Source: Asparagopsis taxiformis (taxonomy: Eukaryota; Rhodophyta; Florideophyceae; Bonnemaisoniales; Bonnemaisoniaceae). Taken from it: DNA of 64,000 nucleotides. Numbering within the stretch: the stretch's first letter is position 1; each line of letters begins with the position of its first letter. Both the position numbers and the translations under genes were made by a program. The notes below the pieces were generated by a model that saw only the letters and a program-made list of their open reading frames with translations, had not been told where the DNA came from and searched no databases. This document shows, piece by piece, positions 46,041-57,159 of the stretch. The stretch is from positions 1 through 64,000 of the forward strand of contig JALQPE010000481.1 in the NCBI GenBank assembly GCA_030407315.1, in the 5' to 3' direction.

Positions 46041-49000
46041 CTCCCCCTCTTTGACATTCTCGATTAATGATTTGGTAGTTACCCCCATAAGTTCACGAAG
46101 CTTGACGAACTGAATCCTTTGCAGAGGCTTAGTGAGGACATCCGCTACCATATCGGATGTTGGACAGTAGTCGATATCGAACATCCCTTCGAGGAGGTAA
46201 TCCCGGACAAAGTGGTACCGAATGTCGATATGCTTTGTGCGGGTTCCAGAAGCATCGTTCCTAGCCATTTTGATAGATCCTTGATTATCCACATTGATGA
46301 GGATAGGATCTGCAGGATTTGTACTGCTGCTGAAACCAACGATGTTTCTCAGCCAGATTGCCTCCTTCACTGCTGCACTGAGAGCCATGTATTCGGCTTC
46401 TGAGGAAGACTGGGCTACACAGCCTTGCTTACGAGACTTCCAGCTCACCGCTCCTCCAGCCATCTTGAAGACATAGCCACTAGTCGACTTCCGGTTGATA
46501 GTACAACCGCCCCAGTCCGAGTCGCTGTACCCGACTGGTGCAAGTGTTGCTGTAGCTCTGTACATCACGCCAAAGTCCCGTGTACCAGCGATGTAGCGCA
46601 GGACACGTTTAACGGCTACCCAGAGAGCTTTTGTCGGGGCCTCAACGAACTGTGCAAGTCTCCCAACAGCAAATGCGATGTCAGGGCGAGTTCCCACCGC
46701 TAGGTACATCAGGCTGCCAATTGCTCTGCGATAGAGCGTAGAGTCTATGGGCTCAGTTTCGGTATCCGCGACGGAGATCTGAGCTTGCATTGGCGTAACA
46801 ACCGGACTTGCGTTTTCCATTCCAAACCGTTCCAATACCTTCTCAGCGTAGCGGGACTGATTCAAGTGTAGCAGTCCTTTGGAGGTGTTGCGCGCAATCT
46901 CCAGGCCAAGACATACCCGAGCTCTACCACAATCCTTCATCTCGAAACGCTTACTGAATTCTGCTTTCAGCTCATCCAACATATCTCTACTGCTTGAAGC
47001 AAGAAGAATATCGTCGACGTATAGTGCAATGATGATCATAGAGTCGTCACAATACCTGACATAGAAACTTGGATCGTACGGAGAGCTCTGGAAGTCGAGC
47101 TGTGAAATGAGAAAGTCATCGATCTTAGCATGCCACTGCCTCGGAGCTTGTTTGAGTCCGTATAGAGCCTTTTGCAGTTTGCAGACATGGTCTGGATGCT
47201 TCGAGTCGACGAATCCCTCCGGCTGCTCCATGAATATGTCCTGCTCGAGATCTCCGTAGAGAAAGGCTGTTTTGACGTCCATTTGATCGCAGTGCAAATC
47301 GTGGTGGACAGTGAGCGCAAAGAACATGCGAAGAGTACAGAACTGTACAACGGGGGCATAAGTCTCGGAGTAGTCGATGCTGTACTTCTGCTGGAATCCT
47401 CGAGTTACTAGTCGAGCTTTGTGTTTGATCGAGTGCTCACCAGTTTCACTCACAACATCTTTGCGTTTGAAGACCCACTTCGAAGTGAGGAGGTTGAGAG
47501 CTTCACTGCGGGGGACCAGAATCCAGGTGCCATTTGCTTCGAGGGAATCCATCTCGGACTGAATGGCCTCAATCCAGAGATCTTTCTCCTCCCCCTTGGT
47601 CACCTCAGTGAAGGTAAGAAGATGTTCCGGAGTGGTATCAGCAGTAGTGGAGACAAGGGCAGTTGTTTTCCACCACTCACCCGGAGGTTTACGAGATCGA
47701 GAAGATTTACGCGGAGCGTTAAGGAGAGACTCATCAGTAGATGCTGAGGGAGTTGGTGGAGGAGATTGAGGTTGTGGAGCGTTGGTGTCAGAGTCAGAGT
47801 CCGAATGGGATGAAGGAGGAGTATCCTGTTTGGTAGAGAGACCAGACTTGCTGTCTCCATCCCATGGCTCAGTATTGGACTCAGCAGCAGCATCAACGCT
47901 GTTGTAGTCTGTATCAGAAGATGGCAAACGCTTCTTTTGCAGCTCGTCGAACACTACGTCTCGCGACACAACGACCTTTTCATTTGCTGTGTCCCATAGT
48001 TTGTAGGCTTTCTGGGAGCTTGCGTATCCAAGCATAATTGCTTCCTTTGCCCGCAAATCAAGGGTCTGAAGAAGTTTATCAGGCGTTTTGTACCAGCATC
48101 TACTTCCGAACGTTCGCATATGAGCAATACTCGGTTTCCTACCATACCAGATCTCATACGGAGTATTTCCAGTTGGCAGGGAGCGGCTGGTGACACGGTT
48201 ACGAATGTATGCAGCACAGGAGAGTGCTTCTGCCCAGAACTCGGATGGGGTGCTGCTGTGATGGAGCATGGCACGAATTTGATCTTTGAGGGTTCTGTTC
48301 ATTCTCTCTGCCACACCATTCTGTTGCGGAGTGTATGCACAGGTGGTCTGACGTTTGATTCCTTTGCTGTCGAGGAAGGAGGTAAAGTCGTTTGAGAAGA
48401 ACTCTCCCCCTCCATCCGAGCGTATTTGGCGGAGTGTACAACCAGTTTGCGTTTCAGCCATGCGCAGGAATCTCTGGAAGGAGTCGAAGCAGTCGGACTT
48501 ACGGTGGAGCGGGTATACCGTTAGCCATCGGGACTTGTCATCGATAAACGTCACAAAGTATCGAGCTCCCCCTTTCGAGAGTACTTCCATCGGCCCTGCC
48601 AGATCTGTGTGAACCAATTGGAGTAGCTCAGATGCTCTCGTTTCGGAGAGCTTTGGAATAGCTGCTCGGGACATTTTGCCGGTTATGCATCCTTCACATG
48701 GGGCTCCTGCATCTGATTTCTGAGATTTGATTCGGAGGCCCTTCACGGCAGATAGCTGCTCCATGCGTGAGATACCGGATTTGTTGACATGCCCGAGCCG
48801 CTCGTGCCAGAGCTGTAGCGAGGCCACACAGGCTGTTTGCTGCACATGATCTTTTGGGGCCTTTGACGAGAAGAGATCAATGGCATAGAGTCCCTTGCTT
48901 CTCCGTCCAGTGGCTATCGGTTTGTTGTTCTGAGTCAGGATGACTGTATTGTTATTGAACTGCACCGATATGCCTCGAGTAGTGAGGGTGCTGACGGAGA

Positions 49001-50117
49001 TGAGAGAAAATACAAAAGAGGGAACGTGGAGGACGTCACGAAGTATGCACTGTTTTATTTCCCCATATAAAGAGATCATTAAACGAACATCACCACGGCC
49101 GACTGCCATTGAGGTAGACTTATCTCCCAGAGTTACAGAGAACGGTGTTATTTCCTTATAGGAAACAAACATGGAGCGATCGAAGGTCATGTGAGAGGTG
49201 GCAGCAGAGTCTATGTACCAAGTTGATGTATGAAGAGATCCAGGAGTAGTTGACATGAGGCAGACATACTCTTTCTCTTCATCATTATGGAAAGTAGACG
49301 CGGAAACAGAGTTTGATGGAGGATTGCCTTCTGAATCGGTGAGAGTAACCATAGCAGAAGGTTTAGACCGTGCAGGCCGAGAGCGGGATGGACGGCCATA
49401 CTTTTGCCAGCAATACGGTTCAGTGTGGTTGGTACGACCGCAATGAGTGCATTTCTTTCGGTTACTGCCGGGCTGTTTCCCAGACCTGGATAATAATGCA
49501 GCCGAGTCAGAAGAAGAGCTTCCAGGTTTCAGAATAGAAGCTCTACGTTCCTCCTGAAGAAGGAGGCTTCGGACTTTGTCGAAGGTGAATGTAGGGTCCT
49601 CATCACCTATAGCATCAAGAGCAGTAATGAGTGTCTGGAAGGAAGAAGGAAGACCATTGAGGACAGCCATAGCCATTTCCTTGTCGTCGATGATCACGCC
49701 CATAGAGCTGAGAACCGAGGCCATCTGTCGAACACGATTAATGTAGACGAGCATCTGTTCACCGGGCTTCATAGTGGCAGTATAGAAATCACGCCTTGCA
49801 GCTAGTTTGTTTAGGAGAGTGTGCCTTTGGTGCACGTTACAGATCTCCTGCCACATTTCCAGAGCAGTAGTGGTGTGTGAGACGTTCTTGAGCATCTCAT
49901 CAGACAACGTGATCCCGATGGTCATCCGAGCAGTCTTATCTTTGCGAAGCCACTTGGACAGTGCTTCCTGGTCTGCAGGGCGTGGAGGACGTAGGTCAGG
50001 GTCGATCATTTCGTCCACCTCGCGGTGGCCGAGGATGAGCTCCATCTTTTGCTTCCATGAGTGGAAGTTGGAGTAGTCCAGCTTTTCAATGCGAATACCG
50101 GATGAAGTGCTCTCCAT
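46035..50117 (-). CDS. Copia gag-pol polyprotein
   Basis: 1360 codons, uninterrupted. Gag-like N-terminus (KLDYSNFHSWKQKM at 12-25); zinc knuckle CX2CX4HX4C at 223-236; aspartic protease with D303 in YIDSAATSHM; GAG-pre-integrase HX4H (H438, H443) with C474/C477; integrase D505, D568, E604 (35 residues between the last two); reverse transcriptase D947 and YVDD at 1033-1036; RNase H D1199, E1240 and D1298. Order PR-IN-RT-RH is that of Ty1/copia. All catalytic residues are present, so it is likely competent. Start is the ATG in CCATGGAGAG. The stop TGA lies in the first bases of the LTR (TGTTGA). Expected to be cut by its own protease inside virus-like particles. Confidence 0.95.
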   Translation of the reverse strand: MESTSSGIRIEKLDYSNFHSWKQKMELILGHREVDEMIDPDLRPPRPADQEALSKWLRKDKTARMTIGITLSDEMLKNVSHTTTALEMWQEICNVHQRHTLLNKLAARRDFYTATMKPGEQMLVYINRVRQMASVLSSMGVIIDDKEMAMAVLNGLPSSFQTLITALDAIGDEDPTFTFDKVRSLLLQEERRASILKPGSSSSDSAALLSRSGKQPGSNRKKCTHCGRTNHTEPYCWQKYGRPSRSRPARSKPSAMVTLTDSEGNPPSNSVSASTFHNDEEKEYVCLMSTTPGSLHTSTWYIDSAATSHMTFDRSMFVSYKEITPFSVTLGDKSTSMAVGRGDVRLMISLYGEIKQCILRDVLHVPSFVFSLISVSTLTTRGISVQFNNNTVILTQNNKPIATGRRSKGLYAIDLFSSKAPKDHVQQTACVASLQLWHERLGHVNKSGISRMEQLSAVKGLRIKSQKSDAGAPCEGCITGKMSRAAIPKLSETRASELLQLVHTDLAGPMEVLSKGGARYFVTFIDDKSRWLTVYPLHRKSDCFDSFQRFLRMAETQTGCTLRQIRSDGGGEFFSNDFTSFLDSKGIKRQTTCAYTPQQNGVAERMNRTLKDQIRAMLHHSSTPSEFWAEALSCAAYIRNRVTSRSLPTGNTPYEIWYGRKPSIAHMRTFGSRCWYKTPDKLLQTLDLRAKEAIMLGYASSQKAYKLWDTANEKVVVSRDVVFDELQKKRLPSSDTDYNSVDAAAESNTEPWDGDSKSGLSTKQDTPPSSHSDSDSDTNAPQPQSPPPTPSASTDESLLNAPRKSSRSRKPPGEWWKTTALVSTTADTTPEHLLTFTEVTKGEEKDLWIEAIQSEMDSLEANGTWILVPRSEALNLLTSKWVFKRKDVVSETGEHSIKHKARLVTRGFQQKYSIDYSETYAPVVQFCTLRMFFALTVHHDLHCDQMDVKTAFLYGDLEQDIFMEQPEGFVDSKHPDHVCKLQKALYGLKQAPRQWHAKIDDFLISQLDFQSSPYDPSFYVRYCDDSMIIIALYVDDILLASSSRDMLDELKAEFSKRFEMKDCGRARVCLGLEIARNTSKGLLHLNQSRYAEKVLERFGMENASPVVTPMQAQISVADTETEPIDSTLYRRAIGSLMYLAVGTRPDIAFAVGRLAQFVEAPTKALWVAVKRVLRYIAGTRDFGVMYRATATLAPVGYSDSDWGGCTINRKSTSGYVFKMAGGAVSWKSRKQGCVAQSSSEAEYMALSAAVKEAIWLRNIVGFSSSTNPADPILINVDNQGSIKMARNDASGTRTKHIDIRYHFVRDYLLEGMFDIDYCPTSDMVADVLTKPLQRIQFVKLRELMGVTTKSLIENVKEGEC
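46041..46052 (-). promoter_or_regulatory. Polypurine tract
   Basis: AAAGAGGGGGAG on the coding strand, adjoining the 3' LTR. Confidence 0.9.
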
Positions 50118-50300
50118 GGCTCTGTATTATGTCTTATCTGTTCGACCCTTCCCAAGTGGACAACCGATAGTCGTCTAGGACCAAGCTGGGATCTATAGGA
50201 TAAAGACTTTTAGCTAAGAGCTAGATGAGTGGAGAACAAGAAACAAGGTTTATCAAAGAGAAATCAGCTAGATTTCTATTGTGTCTAGAGAAGAGGAGTA

Positions 50301-50719
50301 CTACTTATCGGAGGAGGAGGAAGCCCTAGAGGCTTTAGCGGCTTTGAGAGTCTTTTCGATGCCACGGTGGCGGCTACCGCGGAGGTGGTTGTCGAACTCG
50401 CTCTGGGTGCGAACGATGACACCGCAGGGCTTGCAGACCTTGAGACCACCTTCCTTGAGGCGTTCGATAGTCTTCTTATGTCTAGAGCCGCTGAAGTGTG
50501 CGACTCTAGACTCGGCGGAGTTGAGAAAGACGTTGCAGTGGTGACACCTCGAGCGGTTTGCCTTTTTGTGAGCGGCGTACTTCTTCTTGTTATCCCTCCT
50601 TTCGGCGATGCTGTAGGCTTTGCGGAAGACCCGGTCTTGAAGAGACTCCCCCTCGCGACGAAGCCTGGGAGGCTGCTCGTCGGTGCGCGGTTCCACGCGG
50701 TCTTCGTCACTGCTAGACA
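50301..50719 (-). CDS. Copia accessory U1-type zinc-finger protein
   Basis: 139 residues, two CX2CX12HX5H fingers (CHHCNVFLNS... and CKPCGVIVRT...), basic linker and serine-rich end. The ATG is assembled from A50817 and TG at 50719-50718 when the 97-bp intron is removed; the unspliced RNA has GTG at this place. It precedes gag-pol by 183 bp. Finger sequence is well kept relative to the diverged + strand copy, with changes mainly outside the zinc ligands, which suggests selection for the protein. Possible roles are RNA packaging or regulation of the element's own RNA. A similar extra frame is not part of the standard copia plan. Confidence 0.75.
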
Positions 50720-50816
50720 CTGCAGAGAGAAGAGAACAAGAGAGTTAGAAGTTATACCGATCAATACTAAGGTCTAAACCTTGAAATAGACCGAAAAGTG
50801 AAAGGTATAAACTTAC
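50720..50816 (-). other. Leader intron of the intact copia element
   Basis: Coding-strand donor GTAAGTTTATACC, branch-like TTCTAACT, pyrimidine-rich tract, CTGCAG. 97 bp, identical in length to the intron in the old copy at 21391-21487. Confidence 0.75.
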
Positions 50817-50989
50817 TTGTGGAAACAGTTGACAATAAAACCAAACGTCCGATGAGTTTATTCGGTGATATGTAAAGGCTATAACGCTATACCGATCAGG
50901 ACAAGGTCACTGTCTTACAAGAGCAGGACCGAGTTGAGAAAGGTATAGACTAGCCAATATAAAAGCAAAGGTCGATTCCACTAATTGGG

Positions 50990-51084
50990 CCTTGAGTGGC
51001 CCGGTAGCCGAGTCGGTTGGACGGTCCACGGGGATGTACAGAGCCTTGGTTCGAGTCCCAGCAGCGACGCTGGCCAAACTTTTT
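50990..51084 (+). ncRNA. tRNA-like sequence, probably SINE head or tRNA pseudogene
   Basis: Perfect A box TAGCCGAGTCGG (51005-51016), perfect B box GGTTCGAGTCC (51048-51058) at tRNA-like spacing, and TTTTT at 51080-51084. The D arm (GCCG/CGGT) and most of the T arm pair, but the acceptor and anticodon stems do not, so it is not a functional tRNA. It lies antisense within the copia leader, in roughly 290 bp absent from the old copy. Confidence 0.55.
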
Positions 51085-51460
51085 CCTTCGCACGCTAACC
51101 CCAGATAAAAGAATGATGTCACCTGATGACGATGACCGAGAGACGGATGGCAAGATGACAGAGTGTCAGTGTGACACAGCGTGGATGACAGGATATCAGT
51201 GACAGTGACAGTGACAGGATGACACAGTGTCGGCGCGGAGCGGCGACAGAGGTGCGCGGCGGCGTCGGGGGAGCGTGGAGGAGACGCTCAGCAAGACCGC
51301 GGAAGCGCGGGAAGGCGCAGAACGGAAGAAAAGCGAGTAGACGAAGAGAAGAGAGAACGAGGCGAGAACGAGACGAAATAGGTAAGAGAACGCCGACGCA
51401 AACGACGCACTTACCGAAGCGCCCGAAGCGCTAGAGAATAAGAAACGACCCGAGCGAGCG

Positions 51461-51476
51461 CACTGGGCCCATAACC
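51461..51476 (-). promoter_or_regulatory. Primer-binding site, initiator tRNA-Met fragment
   Basis: GGTTATGGGCCCAGTG on the coding strand right after the 5' LTR, identical to the site in the old copy. Confidence 0.85.
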
Positions 51477-51963
51477 TGTTGAGACGAATTGGTCGCTTAC
51501 CGAGCGTTTATTGAATCTGCGAGCTCACTACATAATTTGTATTCTCGCCGAGGTGCGTGGCGGTGCTAAGGACAGCCTGTTCATGGCTGCTCCAGACAGA
51601 CTGTCACTGACAGTCTGTCCTAGCAAACACCCGCTGCCAATCTGGTACACGTGGGCTTCTCAATCATATCACCCACACGTGTACACTTATCATAACATTT
51701 CCCCTCTGCCATGATGGCAACCCATCCTGGCATTTCTAATTACTAATTGAAACTATGACAAACAAATTGAAACTTCAGACGCTATTATCTCCATGAAGAA
51801 AGGTCGTAGAAGCTTCGTAGAAGTTGCTACCCGACTAATTCGGGCACGCTGAACACGATGAGATAGGTTTCGGAGCGCCTAGAGCACTCCTTCTAGGAGA
51901 AATCGAGGGTCAAAGTTTTCTCACGTAATTGAGCCCCTCAGGGCCAATTCCAGTGCTTCAACA
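51477..51963 (-). repeat. Shared LTR between two tandem copia copies
   Basis: 487 bp. It is the 5' LTR of the element to its left and the 3' LTR of the truncated element to its right (purine tract at 51964-51975). Confidence 0.9.
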
Positions 51964-54900
51964 CTCCCCCTCTTTGACATTCTCGATTAATGATTTGGTA
52001 GTTACCCCCATAAGTTCACGAAGCTTGACGAACTGAATCCTTTGCAGAGGCTTAGTGAGGACATCCGCTACCATATCGGATGTTGGACAGTAGTCGATAT
52101 CGAACATCCCTTCGAGGAGGTAATCCCGGACAAAGTGGTACCGAATGTCGATATGCTTTGTGCGGGTTCCAGAAGCATCGTTCCTAGCCATTTTGATAGA
52201 TCCTTGATTATCCACATTGATGAGGATAGGATCTGCAGGATTTGTACTGCTGCTGAAACCAACGATGTTTCTCAGCCAGATTGCCTCCTTCACTGCTGCA
52301 CTGAGAGCCATGTATTCGGCTTCTGAGGAAGACTGGGCTACACAGCCTTGCTTACGAGACTTCCAGCTCACCGCTCCTCCAGCCATCTTGAAGACATAGC
52401 CACTAGTCGACTTCCGGTTGATAGTACAACCGCCCCAGTCCGAGTCGCTGTACCCGACTGGTGCAAGTGTTGCTGTAGCTCTGTACATCACGCCAAAGTC
52501 CCGTGTACCAGCGATGTAGCGCAGGACACGTTTAACGGCTACCCAGAGAGCTTTTGTCGGGGCCTCAACGAACTGTGCAAGTCTCCCAACAGCAAATGCG
52601 ATGTCAGGGCGAGTTCCCACCGCTAGGTACATCAGGCTGCCAATTGCTCTGCGATAGAGCGTAGAGTCTATGGGCTCAGTTTCGGTATCCGCGACGGAGA
52701 TCTGAGCTTGCATTGGCGTAACAACCGGACTTGCGTTTTCCATTCCAAACCGTTCCAATACCTTCTCAGCGTAGCGGGACTGATTCAAGTGTAGCAGTCC
52801 TTTGGAGGTGTTGCGCGCAATCTCCAGGCCAAGACATACCCGAGCTCTACCACAATCCTTCATCTCGAAACGCTTACTGAATTCTGCTTTCAGCTCATCC
52901 AACATATCTCTACTGCTTGAAGCAAGAAGAATATCGTCGACGTATAGTGCAATGATGATCATAGAGTCGTCACAATACCTGACATAGAAACTTGGATCGT
53001 ACGGAGAGCTCTGGAAGTCGAGCTGTGAAATGAGAAAGTCATCGATCTTAGCATGCCACTGCCTCGGAGCTTGTTTGAGTCCGTATAGAGCCTTTTGCAG
53101 TTTGCAGACATGGTCTGGATGCTTCGAGTCGACGAATCCCTCCGGCTGCTCCATGAATATGTCCTGCTCGAGATCTCCGTAGAGAAAGGCTGTTTTGACG
53201 TCCATTTGATCGCAGTGCAAATCGTGGTGGACAGTGAGCGCAAAGAACATGCGAAGAGTACAGAACTGTACAACGGGGGCATAAGTCTCGGAGTAGTCGA
53301 TGCTGTACTTCTGCTGGAATCCTCGAGTTACTAGTCGAGCTTTGTGTTTGATCGAGTGCTCACCAGTTTCACTCACAACATCTTTGCGTTTGAAGACCCA
53401 CTTCGAAGTGAGGAGGTTGAGAGCTTCACTGCGGGGGACCAGAATCCAGGTGCCATTTGCTTCGAGGGAATCCATCTCGGACTGAATGGCCTCAATCCAG
53501 AGATCTTTCTCCTCCCCCTTGGTCACCTCAGTGAAGGTAAGAAGATGTTCCGGAGTGGTATCAGCAGTAGTGGAGACAAGGGCAGTTGTTTTCCACCACT
53601 CACCCGGAGGTTTACGAGATCGAGAAGATTTACGCGGAGCGTTAAGGAGAGACTCATCAGTAGATGCTGAGGGAGTTGGTGGAGGAGATTGAGGTTGTGG
53701 AGCGTTGGTGTCAGAGTCAGAGTCCGAATGGGATGAAGGAGGAGTATCCTGTTTGGTAGAGAGACCAGACTTGCTGTCTCCATCCCATGGCTCAGTATTG
53801 GACTCAGCAGCAGCATCAACGCTGTTGTAGTCTGTATCAGAAGATGGCAAACGCTTCTTTTGCAGCTCGTCGAACACTACGTCTCGCGACACAACGACCT
53901 TTTCATTTGCTGTGTCCCATAGTTTGTAGGCTTTCTGGGAGCTTGCGTATCCAAGCATAATTGCTTCCTTTGCCCGCAAATCAAGGGTCTGAAGAAGTTT
54001 ATCAGGCGTTTTGTACCAGCATCTACTTCCGAACGTTCGCATATGAGCAATACTCGGTTTCCTACCATACCAGATCTCATACGGAGTATTTCCAGTTGGC
54101 AGGGAGCGGCTGGTGACACGGTTACGAATGTATGCAGCACAGGAGAGTGCTTCTGCCCAGAACTCGGATGGGGTGCTGCTGTGATGGAGCATGGCACGAA
54201 TTTGATCTTTGAGGGTTCTGTTCATTCTCTCTGCCACACCATTCTGTTGCGGAGTGTATGCACAGGTGGTCTGACGTTTGATTCCTTTGCTGTCGAGGAA
54301 GGAGGTAAAGTCGTTTGAGAAGAACTCTCCCCCTCCATCCGAGCGTATTTGGCGGAGTGTACAACCAGTTTGCGTTTCAGCCATGCGCAGGAATCTCTGG
54401 AAGGAGTCGAAGCAGTCGGACTTACGGTGGAGCGGGTATACCGTTAGCCATCGGGACTTGTCATCGATAAACGTCACAAAGTATCGAGCTCCCCCTTTCG
54501 AGAGTACTTCCATCGGCCCTGCCAGATCTGTGTGAACCAATTGGAGTAGCTCAGATGCTCTCGTTTCGGAGAGCTTTGGAATAGCTGCTCGGGACATTTT
54601 GCCGGTTATGCATCCTTCACATGGGGCTCCTGCATCTGATTTCTGAGATTTGATTCGGAGGCCCTTCACGGCAGATAGCTGCTCCATGCGTGAGATACCG
54701 GATTTGTTGACATGCCCGAGCCGCTCGTGCCAGAGCTGTAGCGAGGCCACACAGGCTGTTTGCTGCACATGATCTTTTGGGGCCTTTGACGAGAAGAGAT
54801 CAATGGCATAGAGTCCCTTGCTTCTCCGTCCAGTGGCTATCGGTTTGTTGTTCTGAGTCAGGATGACTGTATTGTTATTGAACTGCACCGATATGCCTCG

Positions 54901-55916
54901 AGTAGTGAGGGTGCTGACGGAGATGAGAGAAAATACAAAAGAGGGAACGTGGAGGACGTCACGAAGTATGCACTGTTTTATTTCCCCATATAAAGAGATC
55001 ATTAAACGAACATCACCACGGCCGACTGCCATTGAGGTAGACTTATCTCCCAGAGTTACAGAGAACGGTGTTATTTCCTTATAGGAAACAAACATGGAGC
55101 GATCGAAGGTCATGTGAGAGGTGGCAGCAGAGTCTATGTACCAAGTTGATGTATGAAGAGATCCAGGAGTAGTTGACATGAGGCAGACATACTCTTTCTC
55201 TTCATCATTATGGAAAGTAGACGCGGAAACAGAGTTTGATGGAGGATTGCCTTCTGAATCGGTGAGAGTAACCATAGCAGAAGGTTTAGACCGTGCAGGC
55301 CGAGAGCGGGATGGACGGCCATACTTTTGCCAGCAATACGGTTCAGTGTGGTTGGTACGACCGCAATGAGTGCATTTCTTTCGGTTACTGCCGGGCTGTT
55401 TCCCAGACCTGGATAATAATGCAGCCGAGTCAGAAGAAGAGCTTCCAGGTTTCAGAATAGAAGCTCTACGTTCCTCCTGAAGAAGGAGGCTTCGGACTTT
55501 GTCGAAGGTGAATGTAGGGTCCTCATCACCTATAGCATCAAGAGCAGTAATGAGTGTCTGGAAGGAAGAAGGAAGACCATTGAGGACAGCCATAGCCATT
55601 TCCTTGTCGTCGATGATCACGCCCATAGAGCTGAGAACCGAGGCCATCTGTCGAACACGATTAATGTAGACGAGCATCTGTTCACCGGGCTTCATAGTGG
55701 CAGTATAGAAATCACGCCTTGCAGCTAGTTTGTTTAGGAGAGTGTGCCTTTGGTGCACGTTACAGATCTCCTGCCACATTTCCAGAGCAGTAGTGGTGTG
55801 TGAGACGTTCTTGAGCATCTCATCAGACAACGTGATCCCGATGGTCATCCGAGCAGTCTTATCTTTGCGAAGCCACTTGGACAGTGCTTCCTGGTCTGCA
55901 GGGCGTGGAGGACGTA
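51958..55916 (-). pseudogene. Truncated second copia gag-pol
   Basis: Open and, where compared, identical in protein sequence to the full gag-pol from about residue 43 (LRPPRPADQEA) to the stop, so every enzymatic domain is present. The first ~42 codons, the zinc-finger gene, primer site and 5' LTR are missing. The break is exactly at the terminus of the right Plavaka-like transposon (copia GGACGTA | CGTCTGTG). It cannot transpose autonomously. Confidence 0.9.
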
Positions 55917-56045
55917 CGTCTGTGTTTTCGGAAGTGGACGCGGACGTCCAGTCTCTCTAGTACGGGTCCTAGTCGGCCCCGAGATTTACTAGAACAAATG
56001 AACGTCCGCGTCCAAAAAAAAATAAAAATTTTTTGGATGCGGACG
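55917..56045 (+). repeat. Terminal sequence of the right Plavaka-like element
   Basis: CGTCTGTGTTTTCGG, GGACGCGGACGTCC, then an A/T run and GGACGTCC, mirroring 10741-10871. Confidence 0.85.
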
Positions 56046-56565
56046 TCCACTTTCTCTAGTACATATGGCGGAATACTAGGGCCCGACATCCACTTTCTCT
56101 AGTACATATGGCGGAATACTAGGACCCGACATCCACTTTCTCTAGTACGTTTGGCGGAATACTAGGACCCGACATCCACTTTCTCTAGTACATATGGCGG
56201 AATACTAGGACCCGACATCCACTTTCTCTAGTACATATGGCGGAATACTAGGACCCGACATCCACTTTCTCTAGTACATATGGCGGAATACTAGGACCCG
56301 ACATCCACTTTCTCTAGTACGTTTGGCGGAATACTAGGACCCGACATCCACTTTCTCTAGTACATATGGCGGAATACTAGGACCCGACATCCACTTTCTC
56401 TAGTACATATGGCGGAATACTAGGACCCGACATCCACTTTCTCTAGTACATATGGCGGAATACTAGGACCCGACATCCACTTTCTCTAGTACATTTGGCG
56501 GAATACTAGGACCCGACATCCACTTTCTCTAGTACATATGGCGGAATACTAGGACCCGACATCCA
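56046..56565. repeat. 43-bp subterminal repeat, twelve units
   Basis: Counting from the terminus, units 3 and 7 carry ACGTTTGG and unit 11 carries ACATTTGG in place of ACATATGG. The left copy has the variant at the matching units 3 and 7 but only ten units, so two inner units were lost there or gained here. Confidence 0.85.
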
Positions 56566-56689
56566 GTATACAATATATCAGCGAAAACCGGGAGGGAAGA
56601 AATTACAGCGGATGGTAAATTCAGGGCCCATATCGGACCGTATTTTATTCTCTCATTTAGGAAACTGCTCGTATACAATACGTCTCTCT

Positions 56690-56805
56690 AGAATAGGGAA
56701 TACATATCTGGTCAGAATAGGAAATAAATACCCGGTTAGAATAGGAAATAAATACCCGGTTAGAATAGGAAATACGTATCCAGCCAGAATACAAAATACC
56801 TGTCA
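56690..56805. repeat. 24-bp tandem repeat (right copy)
   Basis: Mirror of 10072-10192, with units like AATACCCGGTTAGAATAGGA. Confidence 0.7.
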
Positions 56806-57159
56806 GCATATCGTCGATCACCCATCTCCCTCACTATCGCGTTCTCCCTACCATCCGAACGCCATGCACCACCATCCGCACATACTGCAAGAACCCTCAC
56901 GACCTAGATTACAAAAAATACGCTCCTTCCCAATACCATCCCCGCTTTCCTCGACACCACCCCAGCCCATTAAATCATCAAGACATCAAACACGAACATG
57001 GTCAGCAAAATCTTACACCACTTGAAACGCACTCTCACTTCTATCGTATGCCCCAAAATATACACATACCAGAAACACCTCACAGCTTCATTCCCCATCT
57101 TCCTACATCCCTTCTTCACTCTCCTTCAGTCCTGCCGTTCCTGCTTCACCACTCCTGCA

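Larger units (their letters stand above)
45553..51963 (-). mobile_element. Intact Ty1/copia retrotransposon (- strand)
   Basis: 6.4 kb. The LTRs are 45553-46040 and 51477-51963, identical apart from one G (GTGGGCGG versus GTGGCGG). Primer site, leader intron, zinc-finger gene, open gag-pol and purine tract are all present. Near-identical LTRs indicate a recent insertion. It lies in tandem with a truncated second copy that shares the 51477-51963 LTR, so no target-site duplication can be read. Confidence 0.92.

Noticed and set aside
47421..47896. Plus-strand and alternate-frame open stretches across gag-pol (also repeated near 53344-53819)
   Set aside because: Shadows of the gag-pol frame.
50990..51084. 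Functional tRNA gene
   Set aside because: Acceptor and anticodon stems do not pair; only the promoter boxes, D arm and part of the T arm fit.
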